62,743 bases of DNA from Streptomyces sp. NRRL S-350. Its GTDB lineage: Bacteria; Actinomycetota; Actinomycetes; Streptomycetales; Streptomycetaceae. A model generated the notes under the pieces. The model saw only the letters and a program-made list of their open reading frames with translations, was not told the DNA's origin and did no database searches. The position numbers and the translations under genes were made by a program. This document shows, piece after piece, positions 28,395-36,685 of this stretch; position 1 is the first letter of the stretch; every line of letters begins with the position of its first letter. The DNA lies in the NCBI RefSeq assembly GCF_000719705.1, contig NZ_JOHO01000041.1, forward strand, positions 1 through 62,743, given 5' to 3'.

Positions 28395-29585
28395 GTGCCC
28401 GAAAACCGTTCGAGCATCACCCGCAGCGCGCCTCCACTCGGCCGACGGCTGCTCACCGCAGCCGCCGCCCTCCCCCTGGCCGTAGCGGGCCTGGCCGTCG
28501 CCGCGCCGACGCACGCCGCGGCCGCCGTGCCCGCGGGGCCCACCGCCAGCGTCACCCTCGGCGACAGCTACATCTCCGGCGAGGCCGGCCGCTGGAAGGG
28601 CAACGCGGCCGGCACCAGCGGCAGCCGCAACGGCACCGACCGGGCCTGGACCGGCAGTTCGTACGACCCCTCGCGGGTCTACGGCGCCACCGCCGCGAGC
28701 GGCTGCGACCGCTCGGACGTCGCCGAGGTGCTCAGCGCCTCGACCGGCGCCCAGAACGAGATCGACCTGGCCTGCTCGGGCGCCGTCACCGCGAACGTCT
28801 TCCGCGCCGCCAACGGCGGCCAGGCGTACAAGGGCGAGGCCCCGCAGGCCGACCAACTCGCCACCGTGGCACGGCAGAACAACGTCAAGCTGATCACCCT
28901 GTCGATCGGCGGCAACGACCTGGGCTTCGCGGACGTCATCTCCAGCTGCGTGCAGGACTACCTGATCTGGTACTCGTACTGCCACGACTCCGCGCAGTCC
29001 TCGATCGACTCGAAGATGCCCACGGCGATGGCCGGCGTCGGCAAGGCGATCGACGAGATCCGCGCGGTCATGGCCGACGCCGGCTACGGGCGGTCCGACT
29101 ACCGCCTGGTGCTGCAGTCCTACCCGTCGCCGATCCCGCGCAGCGCCGAGATGCGGTACCCGGAGAGCGGCTGGACCCGCTCCGGCACCGGAGGCTGCCC
29201 GTTCTGGGACGGGGACGCCGACTGGGCCCGCGACACGATGGTGCCGCAGATCTCCCAGGCGCTGGCGGGCGTCGCCGCGTCCAAGGGCGCGCAGTTCCTG
29301 GACCTGTCGGACATGCTGCAGGGCCGGGAGGTGTGCTCGACGGCCACCAGCCAGCCGACCGCGAGCTCCGGCCCGTCCGCGACCACCAGCGAGTGGGCGC
29401 GGTTCCTGGACGGCGGGCTCAACGCCACGCAGGGTGCGCTGCAGGAGTCGATGCACCCCGACTACTACGGCCAGCAGGCGGTCGGGCGCTGCCTGACGCT
29501 GCTGTGGGGCCGGCCGAGCGGCGACTACGCCTGCCACAACACGGCTGGGCAGGACGCGAGCGGGATGTACCTGACCGCGCGGTGA
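28395..29585 (+). CDS. Secreted SGNH/GDSL-family lipase
   Basis: A 396-residue exported hydrolase. Residues 1-45 are a signal peptide with twin-arginine-free basic start and a long Ala/Leu core ending at A-H-A-A-A-A. The serine nucleophile is near S58 in V-T-L-G-D-S-Y-I-S-G-E, block III GGND is near residue 174, and the catalytic histidine is in S-M-H-P-D-Y-Y-G near residue 354. Several cysteines suggest disulfides outside the cell. Close relatives in Streptomyces are phospholipase A1 or esterase enzymes. GTG at 28395 has AGGAG upstream. A strong hairpin terminator follows the stop at once. Confidence 0.92.
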   Translation: MPENRSSITRSAPPLGRRLLTAAAALPLAVAGLAVAAPTHAAAAVPAGPTASVTLGDSYISGEAGRWKGNAAGTSGSRNGTDRAWTGSSYDPSRVYGATAASGCDRSDVAEVLSASTGAQNEIDLACSGAVTANVFRAANGGQAYKGEAPQADQLATVARQNNVKLITLSIGGNDLGFADVISSCVQDYLIWYSYCHDSAQSSIDSKMPTAMAGVGKAIDEIRAVMADAGYGRSDYRLVLQSYPSPIPRSAEMRYPESGWTRSGTGGCPFWDGDADWARDTMVPQISQALAGVAASKGAQFLDLSDMLQGREVCSTATSQPTASSGPSATTSEWARFLDGGLNATQGALQESMHPDYYGQQAVGRCLTLLWGRPSGDYACHNTAGQDASGMYLTAR

Positions 29586-29592
29586 CCGTGCG

Positions 29593-29632
29593 CTTCGGCG
29601 CCCCCGCAGCCTTGGCCGCGGGGGCGCCGAAG
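29593..29632. terminator. Bidirectional terminator
   Basis: A perfect 15-bp stem (29593-29607 with 29618-29632) with a 10-base loop lies between the convergent lipase and NADH dehydrogenase genes. Confidence 0.85.
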
Positions 29633-29660
29633 TGGTGGTCGGTGGCGAACGCCGAAGCGG

Positions 29661-31019
29661 TCAGCCCTTGGCGAGCAGGGACTGGGCGTGCGACCGGACC
29701 TGATCCTTCGTCAGATAGGCGTCGGTGTACTCGAAGTCGCGCAGGCGCGCGGGCTGGCGGGCGAGGAAGCCGGTGCGGACGAAGTCGTCCCCGGCGGTCG
29801 CGTTGAGCAGCCAGTTGGCGCCCACCCGGAACTTGGCGACGTTGGTGCGCATCGCCATCAGGTGGTAGCCGCGCGCCACCAGCTGGGCGGGCAGCCCGCG
29901 CATCTCCACGCCGACCGGCTTGGACACCGCGTCCTTGCCCCCGAGGTCGACCACCAGGCCCAAGTCCTTGTGGTAGTAGGGCTCCAGAGGCTGGTGCCGG
30001 AGCGAGGCGATCACGTTGTTCGCCACCGCGCGGCCCTGCCGGGCGGAGTGCTGGGCGGTCGGCGGGCAGACCGCGCCGTCACCCTTGGCGAGGTCGGGGA
30101 CGGCGGCGGCGTCACCGAGCGCGAACACCCCCTCGAACTGCGGCACCCGCATCTCCGCCGTCACCGCGAGCCGACCGCGGACCGTCTCGGCGTCCAGGGT
30201 GCCGATCAGCGGGCTCGCGGCCACACCGGCGGTCCAGATCAGCGTGCGGCAGGGAAGCACCCGGCCGTCCGTGAACTTGACCGACTCGGCACCGACTTCG
30301 GCCACCGAGACACCCAGGGACACCTCGATGCCGCGCTCCCGCAGCACCTCGAGGGCGGCCTCGCCGAGCGGGTCGCCGAGCTCCGGCATCAGCTTCGGGG
30401 CGATGTCGATCAGGTGCCACTTGATCTGCCGCGCGTCCAGGCGCGGGTAGCGGTGCGCGGCGGCGGTGGTCAGCCGCTGCAGGCAGGCGGCCGTCTCGGT
30501 GCCCGCGTAGCCGCCGCCGACCACCACGAACTGGAGCCGGGACTCGCGCTCCCGCTGGTCCAGGGTGGCCGAGGCGAGGTCGAGTTGGGCGATCACGTGG
30601 TCGCGGACGTAGGCAGCCTCGGCGAGCGTCTTCATGCCGCGGGCGTAGTCGGTGAGGCCCGGGATGTCGAAGGTGCGGGTGACGCTGCCGGGGGCGAGCA
30701 CCAGGGCGTCGTACTTCAACGCGACCACCTCGTCGGTGATCTTCCGGACGACGCACACCTTGGAGGACGGGTCCACGCCGATGGCGCCGCCGGGGACGAT
30801 GTGGGTGCGGCGCAGCGAGCGGCGCAGCGAGACGGCCACGGACTGCGGGGTGAGGACGCCGGCGGCGACGTGGGGGAGGAGGGGGAGGTAGAGCTGGTAA
30901 CTGAACGGTGTGACCAGCGAGATCTCGGCCTCCGAGGGCGAGAGCTTGCGTTCGAGGCGGCGGGCGCACTCCAGGCCGGCGAAGCCACCGCCCACGATCA
31001 GGATCCGAGGTCGTTCCAT
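29661..31019 (-). CDS. Type II NADH dehydrogenase-like FAD/NAD(P) oxidoreductase
   Basis: A 452-residue flavoprotein. The FAD-binding G-G-G-F-A-G-L-E motif is at residues 10-17, the NAD-binding V-V-G-G-G-Y-A-G-T-E motif near 167-176, and the second FAD motif F-A-L-G-D-A-A-A-V near 295. The P-P-T-A-Q-H-S-A-R-Q-G motif (quinone-site region of NDH-2) and the P-F-S-Y-Q-L-Y-L-P-L-L-P region are also present. It should oxidise NADH and reduce menaquinone at the inner face of the membrane without pumping protons. The ATG at 31019 has AAGGGA upstream. It is monocistronic. Confidence 0.9.
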   Translation of the reverse strand: MERPRILIVGGGFAGLECARRLERKLSPSEAEISLVTPFSYQLYLPLLPHVAAGVLTPQSVAVSLRRSLRRTHIVPGGAIGVDPSSKVCVVRKITDEVVALKYDALVLAPGSVTRTFDIPGLTDYARGMKTLAEAAYVRDHVIAQLDLASATLDQRERESRLQFVVVGGGYAGTETAACLQRLTTAAAHRYPRLDARQIKWHLIDIAPKLMPELGDPLGEAALEVLRERGIEVSLGVSVAEVGAESVKFTDGRVLPCRTLIWTAGVAASPLIGTLDAETVRGRLAVTAEMRVPQFEGVFALGDAAAVPDLAKGDGAVCPPTAQHSARQGRAVANNVIASLRHQPLEPYYHKDLGLVVDLGGKDAVSKPVGVEMRGLPAQLVARGYHLMAMRTNVAKFRVGANWLLNATAGDDFVRTGFLARQPARLRDFEYTDAYLTKDQVRSHAQSLLAKG

Positions 31020-31203
31020 CGCTCATCCCTTTGCCGTGAAGGTCCCGATTACTGTCCGCCACACTCGCACGGAGCAGCGGAGGCTGCCACCGGGGTGGGG
31101 CGGATGAGGTAGGAGTGACTGAAGGGGAAGGTGTGGCCTGTGGTGTTCGTGCTGCTGCTGCGGTGGCGCGGCGGCGGCAGTGCTGCGGTGGTGGTGCGGT
31201 GCC

Positions 31204-31236
31204 CCGGTCGGTCGGTCGGTCGGTCGGGCGGTCGGG
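31204..31236 (+). repeat. GGTC tetranucleotide repeat
   Basis: About seven copies of the tetranucleotide GGTC, with one change, lie 35-70 bases upstream of the HipA-like kinase. Such a run could vary in length by slippage. Confidence 0.7.
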
Positions 31237-31258
31237 AGCTGAGGGGCGGCGGCACCGA

Positions 31259-31271
31259 TAGGGTGTGGATC
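31259..31271 (+). promoter_or_regulatory. Leaderless -10 element of the HipA-like gene
   Basis: TAGGGT (31259-31264) is followed by seven bases and GTG at 31272, the same word and spacing as at the DUF151 gene (8328). No ribosome site or good -35 is present. Confidence 0.5.
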
Positions 31272-32027
31272 GTGCTACCCGAGGTGACGGCGATCCGGTA
31301 CGTGACGCCACTGCGAGAAGGCGGCTCGATGCCGGGCCTGGTCGAAGCCGACGATCGGCGGCTCTACGCGCTGAAGTGGGTCGGCGCGGCGCAGGGGCGC
31401 AAGGCGCTGGTGGCGGAGGTGCTGGCCGGGGAACTGGGCCGGCGGCTCGGGCTGCCGGTGCCGGAGCTGGTGACCGTCGACCTGGACCCGGTGCTCGCGC
31501 GCAGCGAGCCGGACCAGCAGATCCAGGACCAGATGCGGGCCAGTGGCGGGACCAACCTCGGGATGGCCTTCGTCAGCGGCGCGCTCAACTTCGACCCGCT
31601 CTGCTTCGAGGTGGACTCCGAACTCGCGGGCCAGGTCCTCTGGTTCGACGCGCTGATCGGCAACGTGGACCGGTCCTGGCGCAACCCCAACCTGCTGGTG
31701 GCGACCGGCGGGCTGCGGCTGATCGACCACGGCGCGAGCCTGATCTTCCACCACAACTGGTCCGGCGCCGCCGGGTGGATCCGCCGGCCGTACGACGCCT
31801 CCGACCATGCGCTGCTGGCCGCCGGGCCGGACCTGGCGGCGGCGGACAAGGCGCTCGCGCCGCTCGCGGAGGCGGCGATCGAGGGCGCGGTGGCCCACAT
31901 CCCCGAGGTCTGGCTGCAGGACGAGCCCGGCTTCGACTCGCCCGACGAGGTGCGCGCCGCGTACCGTGCCCAGCTGACCGAGCGACTGGCCGGTCCGCGT
32001 GACTGGCTGCCGGAGGTGCCCGCATGA
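31272..32027 (+). CDS. HipA-like serine/threonine kinase fold protein
   Basis: A 251-residue protein related to the HipA kinase C-terminal region. K35 in Y-A-L-K-W may be the ATP lysine, the catalytic loop is L-I-G-N-V-D-R-S-W-R-N-P-N with D133 and N138, and I-D-H-G (D152) is the metal motif. It lacks the HipB-type antitoxin partner of classic hipBA. Instead it overlaps by four bases (ATGA) with a DUF3037 gene. GTG at 31272 is chosen from the leaderless -10. A GTG at 31263 would add three residues. The target of phosphorylation, and whether it is toxic, are unknown. Confidence 0.82.
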   Translation: MLPEVTAIRYVTPLREGGSMPGLVEADDRRLYALKWVGAAQGRKALVAEVLAGELGRRLGLPVPELVTVDLDPVLARSEPDQQIQDQMRASGGTNLGMAFVSGALNFDPLCFEVDSELAGQVLWFDALIGNVDRSWRNPNLLVATGGLRLIDHGASLIFHHNWSGAAGWIRRPYDASDHALLAAGPDLAAADKALAPLAEAAIEGAVAHIPEVWLQDEPGFDSPDEVRAAYRAQLTERLAGPRDWLPEVPA

Positions 32028-32440
32028 CCGAGTCGTCGACGCCCGCGCTGCCGGCCACCGTCGAACTGCACGACTACGAGTACGCCGTGATCCGCGCGGT
32101 GCCGAGGGTCGAGCGCGGCGAGTGCGTCAACGTCGGGGTGCTGCTGTACTGCCGGCAGAGTTCGCACCTGGCGGCGCGGACGCACTTGGACCAGGCGCGG
32201 CTGCTGGCGCTGGACCCGGTGGTGGATGTGCACGGCGTGCGGCGCGCGCTGCACGGGATCGAGGCGGTCTGCCGGGGCGGCCCGCAGGCCGGTCCGGCGG
32301 CGGGGGACAGCCCCGGGCAGCGGTTCCGCTGGCTGACCGCGCCGCGCAGTGCGGTCGTCCAGCCCGGGCCGGTGCACACCGGGCTGACCGCCGACCCGGA
32401 GGCGGAGCTGCGCCGGTTGTTCGACCAGCTCGTGCTCTAG
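32024..32440 (+). CDS. DUF3037 family protein
   Basis: A 138-residue protein with the DUF3037 hallmark Y-x-Y-A-V-I-R-x-V-P-R-V-E-R-G-E-C-V-N-V-G-V-L-L-Y at residues 19-43. The rest is helical with a Gly/Pro-rich centre. The ATG overlaps the stop of the HipA-like kinase, so the two are translated together in a fixed ratio. The same gene pair is common in bacteria, which suggests a functional partner, possibly a substrate or controller of the kinase. The function is unknown. Confidence 0.85.
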   Translation: MTESSTPALPATVELHDYEYAVIRAVPRVERGECVNVGVLLYCRQSSHLAARTHLDQARLLALDPVVDVHGVRRALHGIEAVCRGGPQAGPAAGDSPGQRFRWLTAPRSAVVQPGPVHTGLTADPEAELRRLFDQLVL

Positions 32441-32554
32441 CTGTTCCGTCCCGTGCGGCCGGGGCGGGTGGCGGCCCGGGTGTTCGGGACGTCCGGGTGC
32501 GGGCCGGCGGGGCCGGGGTGTGAGGCGGCTCGCCGACGGTTGCCCCGGTCAAAG

Positions 32555-32585
32555 CTTGAGTTACTGAAGCACCTGGTCGTACCCT
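32555..32585 (+). promoter_or_regulatory. Promoter and probable autoregulatory site of the MarR gene
   Basis: TTGAGT (32556-32561) and TACCCT (32580-32585) are 18 bases apart, with the ATG six bases after the -10 (leaderless). CTTGAGTTACTGAAG (32555-32569) is a dyad with 6 of 7 pairs matching that covers the -35. Confidence 0.6.
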
Positions 32586-32591
32586 GACCCC

Positions 32592-33047
32592 ATGGGTTCG
32601 ACAGCGACGACGACCGTACCGACCAACGCCGAGCTGATGGAGGCGTTGGCCGCCGTCGGCGCCGCGTATTTCCAGGACTTCGCGGCGGCCGCGGCCCGGC
32701 ACGGGCTCTCCTCCTCACAGGCCAAGGCGCTGGGCGCGGTGCAGGAGCCGGTGCCGATGCGCGCGCTGGCCGGGCGGCTGGGCTGCGACGCGTCGAACGT
32801 CACCGGGATCGTGGACCGGCTGGAGTCGCTGGGCCTGGCCAACCGCGCCGCGGCGGCAGGTGACCGCCGGGTGAAGATCGTGGTGATCACGGCCGAGGGC
32901 CGGGAGATCCTCAACCACATCCGCGGCGAGATGGCCCGCACCCACCAGGCCTTCCACGCGATGACGGACGAGCAGCGGATCGCCTTGCACTCGATCTGCG
33001 GGCAGGTCCTGCCGGTGCTGACCGGCCGGACGGGCGGCGCGCAGTAG
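32592..33047 (+). CDS. MarR-family transcriptional regulator
   Basis: A 151-residue regulator. The winged helix spans about residues 35-100, with the recognition segment L-G-C-D-A-S-N-V-T-G-I-V-D-R-L-E and the wing A-A-G-D-R-R-V-K. The terminal helices form the dimer interface. The gene is preceded by its own promoter and dyad and appears leaderless. No transporter or enzyme adjoins it on the same strand, so its targets may be elsewhere. One half-site of its dyad (ACTGAAG) also occurs in the operator of the MFS exporter at 13754, which is a weak hint. Confidence 0.88.
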   Translation: MGSTATTTVPTNAELMEALAAVGAAYFQDFAAAAARHGLSSSQAKALGAVQEPVPMRALAGRLGCDASNVTGIVDRLESLGLANRAAAAGDRRVKIVVITAEGREILNHIRGEMARTHQAFHAMTDEQRIALHSICGQVLPVLTGRTGGAQ

Positions 33048-33077
33048 GAGCCGTGCAGCCGGTGCCGTCCGCCCGAG

Positions 33078-33126
33078 CGGTTCGGCGGGCGGTTCGGCGG
33101 GGCGGCTCGGCGGGCGGTTCGGTGAG
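33078..33126 (+). repeat. 12-13-bp tandem repeat before purB
   Basis: Four copies of CGGTTCGGCGGG or close variants lie in the 169-base gap between the MarR gene and purB. Decayed copies continue to about 33165. Confidence 0.7.
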
Positions 33127-33216
33127 TGGTCGGGCGGGTGGTGCGGCGGGCGGTCGCGGGCGGGCTGCCCCATCCGCCGAGGTCCGGCGTGACCTCGGCT
33201 GTTACTCTTGCGAAGC

Positions 33217-34647
33217 GTGAGCGCGAAGCCCCAGATCCCCAATGTCCTGGCCTCCCGGTACGCCTCGGCGACCCTGGCCCAGCTGTGGTCCCCCGAGCAC
33301 AAGGTGGTCCTTGAGCGCCACCTGTGGCTCGCCGTCCTGAAGGCCCAGCAGGACCTCGGCGTCGAGGTGCCGGCGAACGCCGTCGCCGACTACGAGCGGG
33401 TGATCGACCAGGTCGACCTCGGCTCGATCGCCGCCCGCGAGCGGGTCACCCGCCATGACGTGAAGGCCCGGATCGAGGAGTTCAGCGAGCTCGCGGGCCA
33501 CGAGCAGATCCACAAGGGGATGACCTCCCGGGACCTGACCGAGAACGTCGAGCAGCTGCAGATCCGCCAGTCGCTGGAGCACGTGCGGGACCGCACGGTG
33601 GCCGTGCTGGTGCGCCTGGCCAAGCTGGCCGCCCAGCACTCCGAGCTGGTCATGGCCGGCCGCTCGCACAACGTGGCCGCCCAGGCCACCACCCTCGGCA
33701 AGCGCTTCGCGTCGATCGCCGACGAGCTGCTGGTCGCGTTCCGCCGGCTGGAGGAGCTGATCGCCCGCTACCCGCTGCGCGGGATCAAGGGCCCCGTCGG
33801 CACCGCCCAGGACATGCTGGACCTGCTCGGCGGTGACACCGCGAAGCTGGCCGAGCTGGAGCAGCGGGTCGCCGGGCACCTCGGCTTCGAGAACGTGCTG
33901 ACCAGCGTCGGCCAGGTCTACCCGCGCTCGCTGGACTTCGAGGTGCTCACCGCCCTCGTCCAGCTGGCCGCCGCGCCGTCCAGCCTGGCCAAGACCATCC
34001 GCCTGATGGCCGGCCACGAGCTGGTCACGGAGGGCTTCAAGGAGGGCCAGGTCGGCTCCTCCGCGATGCCGCACAAGATGAACACCCGCTCCTGCGAGCG
34101 CGTCAACGGCCTGGCCGTCATCCTGCGCGGCTACGCCTCGATGACCGGCGAGCTGGCCGGCGACCAGTGGAACGAGGGCGACGTCTCCTGCTCGGTCGTG
34201 CGCCGGGTCGCGCTGCCGGACGCCTTCTTCGCCTTCGACGGCCTGCTGGAGACCTTCCTGACCGTCCTCGACGAGTTCGGCGCCTTCCCCGCCGTGGTCG
34301 AGGCCGAGCTGGACCGCTACCTGCCGTTCCTCGCCACCACCAAGGTGCTGATGGGCGCGGTGCGTGCCGGTGTCGGCCGGGAGACCGGCCACGAGGTCAT
34401 CAAGGAGCACGCCGTCGCCTCCGCGCTGGCGATGCGCGCCGGCGCCCGGGAGAACGAGCTGCTGGACCGCCTGGCCGCGGACGGGCGGATCCCGCTGGAC
34501 CGGGCCGCGCTCGACGCGCTGCTGGCCGACCGGCTCTCCTTCACCGGCGCGGCCGGCGCCCAGGTCGCCGAGGTGGTCCGCCGGGTGGAGGCCGTCGCGG
34601 CCGCCTACCCGGAGGCCGCCAAGTACGCGCCCGGCGACATCCTCTGA
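33217..34647 (+). CDS. purB: Adenylosuccinate lyase
   Basis: A 476-residue enzyme of the fumarase/aspartase superfamily. It removes fumarate from SAICAR and from adenylosuccinate in purine synthesis. The superfamily signature G-S-S-A-M-P-H-K-M-N is present, and the histidine motifs M-T-S-R-D-L-T-E-N and A-G-R-S-H-N-V are intact. GTG at 33217 (start MSAKPQIPNVLASRYAS) is favoured, since a -10-like TACTCT lies 8 bases before it. No ribosome site is visible, so the message may be leaderless. A strong terminator lies in the end of the convergent MFS gene. Confidence 0.95.
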   Translation: MSAKPQIPNVLASRYASATLAQLWSPEHKVVLERHLWLAVLKAQQDLGVEVPANAVADYERVIDQVDLGSIAARERVTRHDVKARIEEFSELAGHEQIHKGMTSRDLTENVEQLQIRQSLEHVRDRTVAVLVRLAKLAAQHSELVMAGRSHNVAAQATTLGKRFASIADELLVAFRRLEELIARYPLRGIKGPVGTAQDMLDLLGGDTAKLAELEQRVAGHLGFENVLTSVGQVYPRSLDFEVLTALVQLAAAPSSLAKTIRLMAGHELVTEGFKEGQVGSSAMPHKMNTRSCERVNGLAVILRGYASMTGELAGDQWNEGDVSCSVVRRVALPDAFFAFDGLLETFLTVLDEFGAFPAVVEAELDRYLPFLATTKVLMGAVRAGVGRETGHEVIKEHAVASALAMRAGARENELLDRLAADGRIPLDRAALDALLADRLSFTGAAGAQVAEVVRRVEAVAAAYPEAAKYAPGDIL

Positions 34648-34654
34648 CGTCGGG

Positions 34655-36190
34655 TCAGCTTTCGGGCGGGGGCCCCGCCGCCGGACCGGCGGCGGGGCCC
34701 CCGTGCGTGTGGACGTGGCCCGGGTCGAGCGGCGGGGTGGTGCCGCAGTTCCACTCGCAGTCCGGCTCGGCGACCTGGTGGTCCGCCGGGGCCAGGACGT
34801 TGCCCCGGACGGTGGCGAAGGCGATCAGGCCGCCGCCGGCCAGCAGGCCCGCGCAGATCAGCATCGCCGTGTGGAAGGCGGAGTCGACCGCGGACGGCAC
34901 CCGGTAGGCGTCGCCGCTCAGCCCGGCCAGCGCCGGGAGGGCGGCCACCGCGAGCAGGCCGGCCGCGCGGGCGGCGGCGTTGTTGACGCCGCTGGCGATG
35001 CCCGCGTGCCGGACCTCGACGGCGGCCAGCACGGTCGCCGTCAGCGGCGCGACCAGCAGCGTCATGCCGCAGCCCATCACCGTGACGGCGGGCAGCACGT
35101 CCGTCCAGTACGAGGACCCCGGGCCGGTGCGCAGCATCAGCAGCACCCCGGCGGCGCACACCAGCGGGCCGACGGTGAGCGGGATCCTCGGGCCGATCCG
35201 CTTGCCGAGGCGCCCGGCGCGGGCAGACAGGGCCAGCATCAGCACCGTGATCGGCACCAGGGCGAAGCCCGAGACCAGCGGCGAGAAGCCGGCGACGATC
35301 TGCAGCTGCACCACCAGCAGGAAGAAGACGCCGCTGAACGCCGCGTACACGCACAGGGTGACCAGGTTCACCGCGGTGAACAGCCGGGAGGAGAACAGGC
35401 CGAGCGGCAGCATCGGTTCGGCCGCGCGCCGTTCGACGACCACGAAGGCGACGCCGAGCAGCACGCCCGTCACCCCGCTGACCAAGACGGCGGCGGAGAC
35501 GCCCTCCCCGGCGGCGGTCAGCGCGTAGGTGATCGCGCCGAGGGCCAGGGCGGCGAGCACCGCGCCGGGCACGTCGAAGCGGCCGGAGGCGCTCTCGTCC
35601 CGGCTCTCCGGCACGGACCGGGTGGTGACCGCGATCACGGCGGCGGCGAGCGGCAGGTTCAGCAGGAAGATCCAGCGCCAGCCGGGGCCGTCGACCAGCC
35701 AGCCGCCGACGAAGGGGCCGATCGCGGCCGACACCCCGCCGAGGCCGGACCACAGGCCGACCGCGGCCGAACGGTCGTCAGGGTGGAATACCGCCTGGAG
35801 CATGGCGAGCGAGCCGGGGGTGAGCAGGGCGCCGCCGATGCCCTGGACGGCGCGGGCGGCGATCAACACCTGGATGTTCGGTGCGGCGGCGCAGGTCGCG
35901 GAGGCGGCGGCGAACCAGACCACGCCGATCAGGAAGACCCGGCGCCGGCCGTACCGGTCGCCGAGCGCGCCGCCGAGCAGGATCAGGCCCGCCAGGGTGA
36001 GCAGATAGGCGTTCAGGGTCCATTGCAGGGACGCCAGGGAGGCGCCGAGGTCGGTGCCGATGCGGGGCAGGGCGACGTTCACCACGGTGCCGTCGAGCAT
36101 CGCCATGCTGGAGCCGAGCACGGTCGCCATTAGTACCCAGCGACCCTGCGCGGTGCCCAGGCGCAGGGTGCCGGCCTCGGAGGTGGCCAC
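34655..36190 (-). CDS. MFS transporter, DHA2 (EmrB/QacA) type drug exporter
   Basis: A 511-residue protein with fourteen predicted membrane segments. Motif A G-D-R-Y-G-R-R-R follows helix 2, and the helix 1 motif S-M-A-M-L-D-G-T-V-V-N-V-A-L-P with its key aspartate is typical of DHA2 exporters. The C-terminal tail is polar and contains C-E-W-N-C and H-V-H-T-H, which could bind a metal. GTG at 36190 is preferred over the upstream TTG because GGAGG lies eight bases before it. The final codons form a perfect 35-base hairpin that can terminate purB. The substrate is unknown. Confidence 0.9.
   Translation of the reverse strand: MATSEAGTLRLGTAQGRWVLMATVLGSSMAMLDGTVVNVALPRIGTDLGASLASLQWTLNAYLLTLAGLILLGGALGDRYGRRRVFLIGVVWFAAASATCAAAPNIQVLIAARAVQGIGGALLTPGSLAMLQAVFHPDDRSAAVGLWSGLGGVSAAIGPFVGGWLVDGPGWRWIFLLNLPLAAAVIAVTTRSVPESRDESASGRFDVPGAVLAALALGAITYALTAAGEGVSAAVLVSGVTGVLLGVAFVVVERRAAEPMLPLGLFSSRLFTAVNLVTLCVYAAFSGVFFLLVVQLQIVAGFSPLVSGFALVPITVLMLALSARAGRLGKRIGPRIPLTVGPLVCAAGVLLMLRTGPGSSYWTDVLPAVTVMGCGMTLLVAPLTATVLAAVEVRHAGIASGVNNAAARAAGLLAVAALPALAGLSGDAYRVPSAVDSAFHTAMLICAGLLAGGGLIAFATVRGNVLAPADHQVAEPDCEWNCGTTPPLDPGHVHTHGGPAAGPAAGPPPES
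34668..34702. terminator. 35-base hairpin inside the 3' end of the MFS gene
   Basis: Two perfect 17-base arms (34668-34684 and 34686-34702) with a one-base centre begin 21 bases past the purB stop. They lie within the last codons of the convergent MFS gene, where they encode a Gly-Pro-Ala-rich tail. Confidence 0.8.
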
Positions 36191-36523
36191 GGCCTGATCC
36201 TCCGCCCCGTGGGGCGCACGTGACAAGGGTCACCGGTGGGTGTGTCGGTCCCGTGCGGTGCGTGAGTGCACAGTCACACAGTGTCGTGGTGGTCGGCGCA
36301 GGGTCGTGGATCAGTGGCGCGGGGTGAATGGATTGTGTACGCACCGTGTGCTGGGGTATCCGGACGGTCACCGGGTGGGCGGAGGTGGTTGTCCGTTCAA
36401 GAGATCGACATTGCTTCACCCGAACGGATGGGTTTTAGTTCAGCGACCGCCCGGCCAGTCCGGACGGATCCGCCGGGTGGAACGCCGAGTCCTGCCGCTG
36501 CCCGGTGGTTCGAACTGAACTCT
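36191..36523 (+). other. Long 5' region of the LysM/M23 hydrolase
   Basis: This stretch lies between the divergent MFS start and the riboswitch. It should hold promoters for both genes. It is less GC-rich around 36330-36430 (for example GGATTGTGTACG and GGGTATCCGG), but no -35/-10 pair is convincing. No coding frame with normal codon bias was found. Confidence 0.45.
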
Positions 36524-36672
36524 GCACGGCAGGAGCGGGGGACCCACAGGTAAGTCGCCGGACCGGAGTTCGCGCCTCAGGGCGCGGGCGTCCAGGGCCG
36601 GCTAGGGGTGAAGCCGCGCATGCGGCCGGGCAACTCCAGCCCGAACCCGACAGCTCACCTCGCAGGCGTCGG
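36524..36672 (+). promoter_or_regulatory. Cyclic di-AMP (ydaO-type) riboswitch
   Basis: The conserved words of the ydaO class are present in order: CGGGGGACCCA (36536), TAGGGGTGAAGCCGC (36603), CCGGGCAACTCCAGCCCGAA (36626), CCGACAGCTCACCTCGCAGGC (36647). It lies just upstream of a LysM/M23 cell-wall hydrolase. This class turns off wall hydrolase genes when c-di-AMP is bound, as known for resuscitation factor genes in Streptomyces. The ends are approximate. Confidence 0.9.
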
Positions 36673-36685
36673 AGAGGAAAAACCC

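Noticed and set aside
36270..36295. Crp-type site GTG-N6-G-N-CAC near the M23 leader
   Set aside because: The best match (GTGCACAGTCACAC) lacks the central G, and no promoter could be linked to it.
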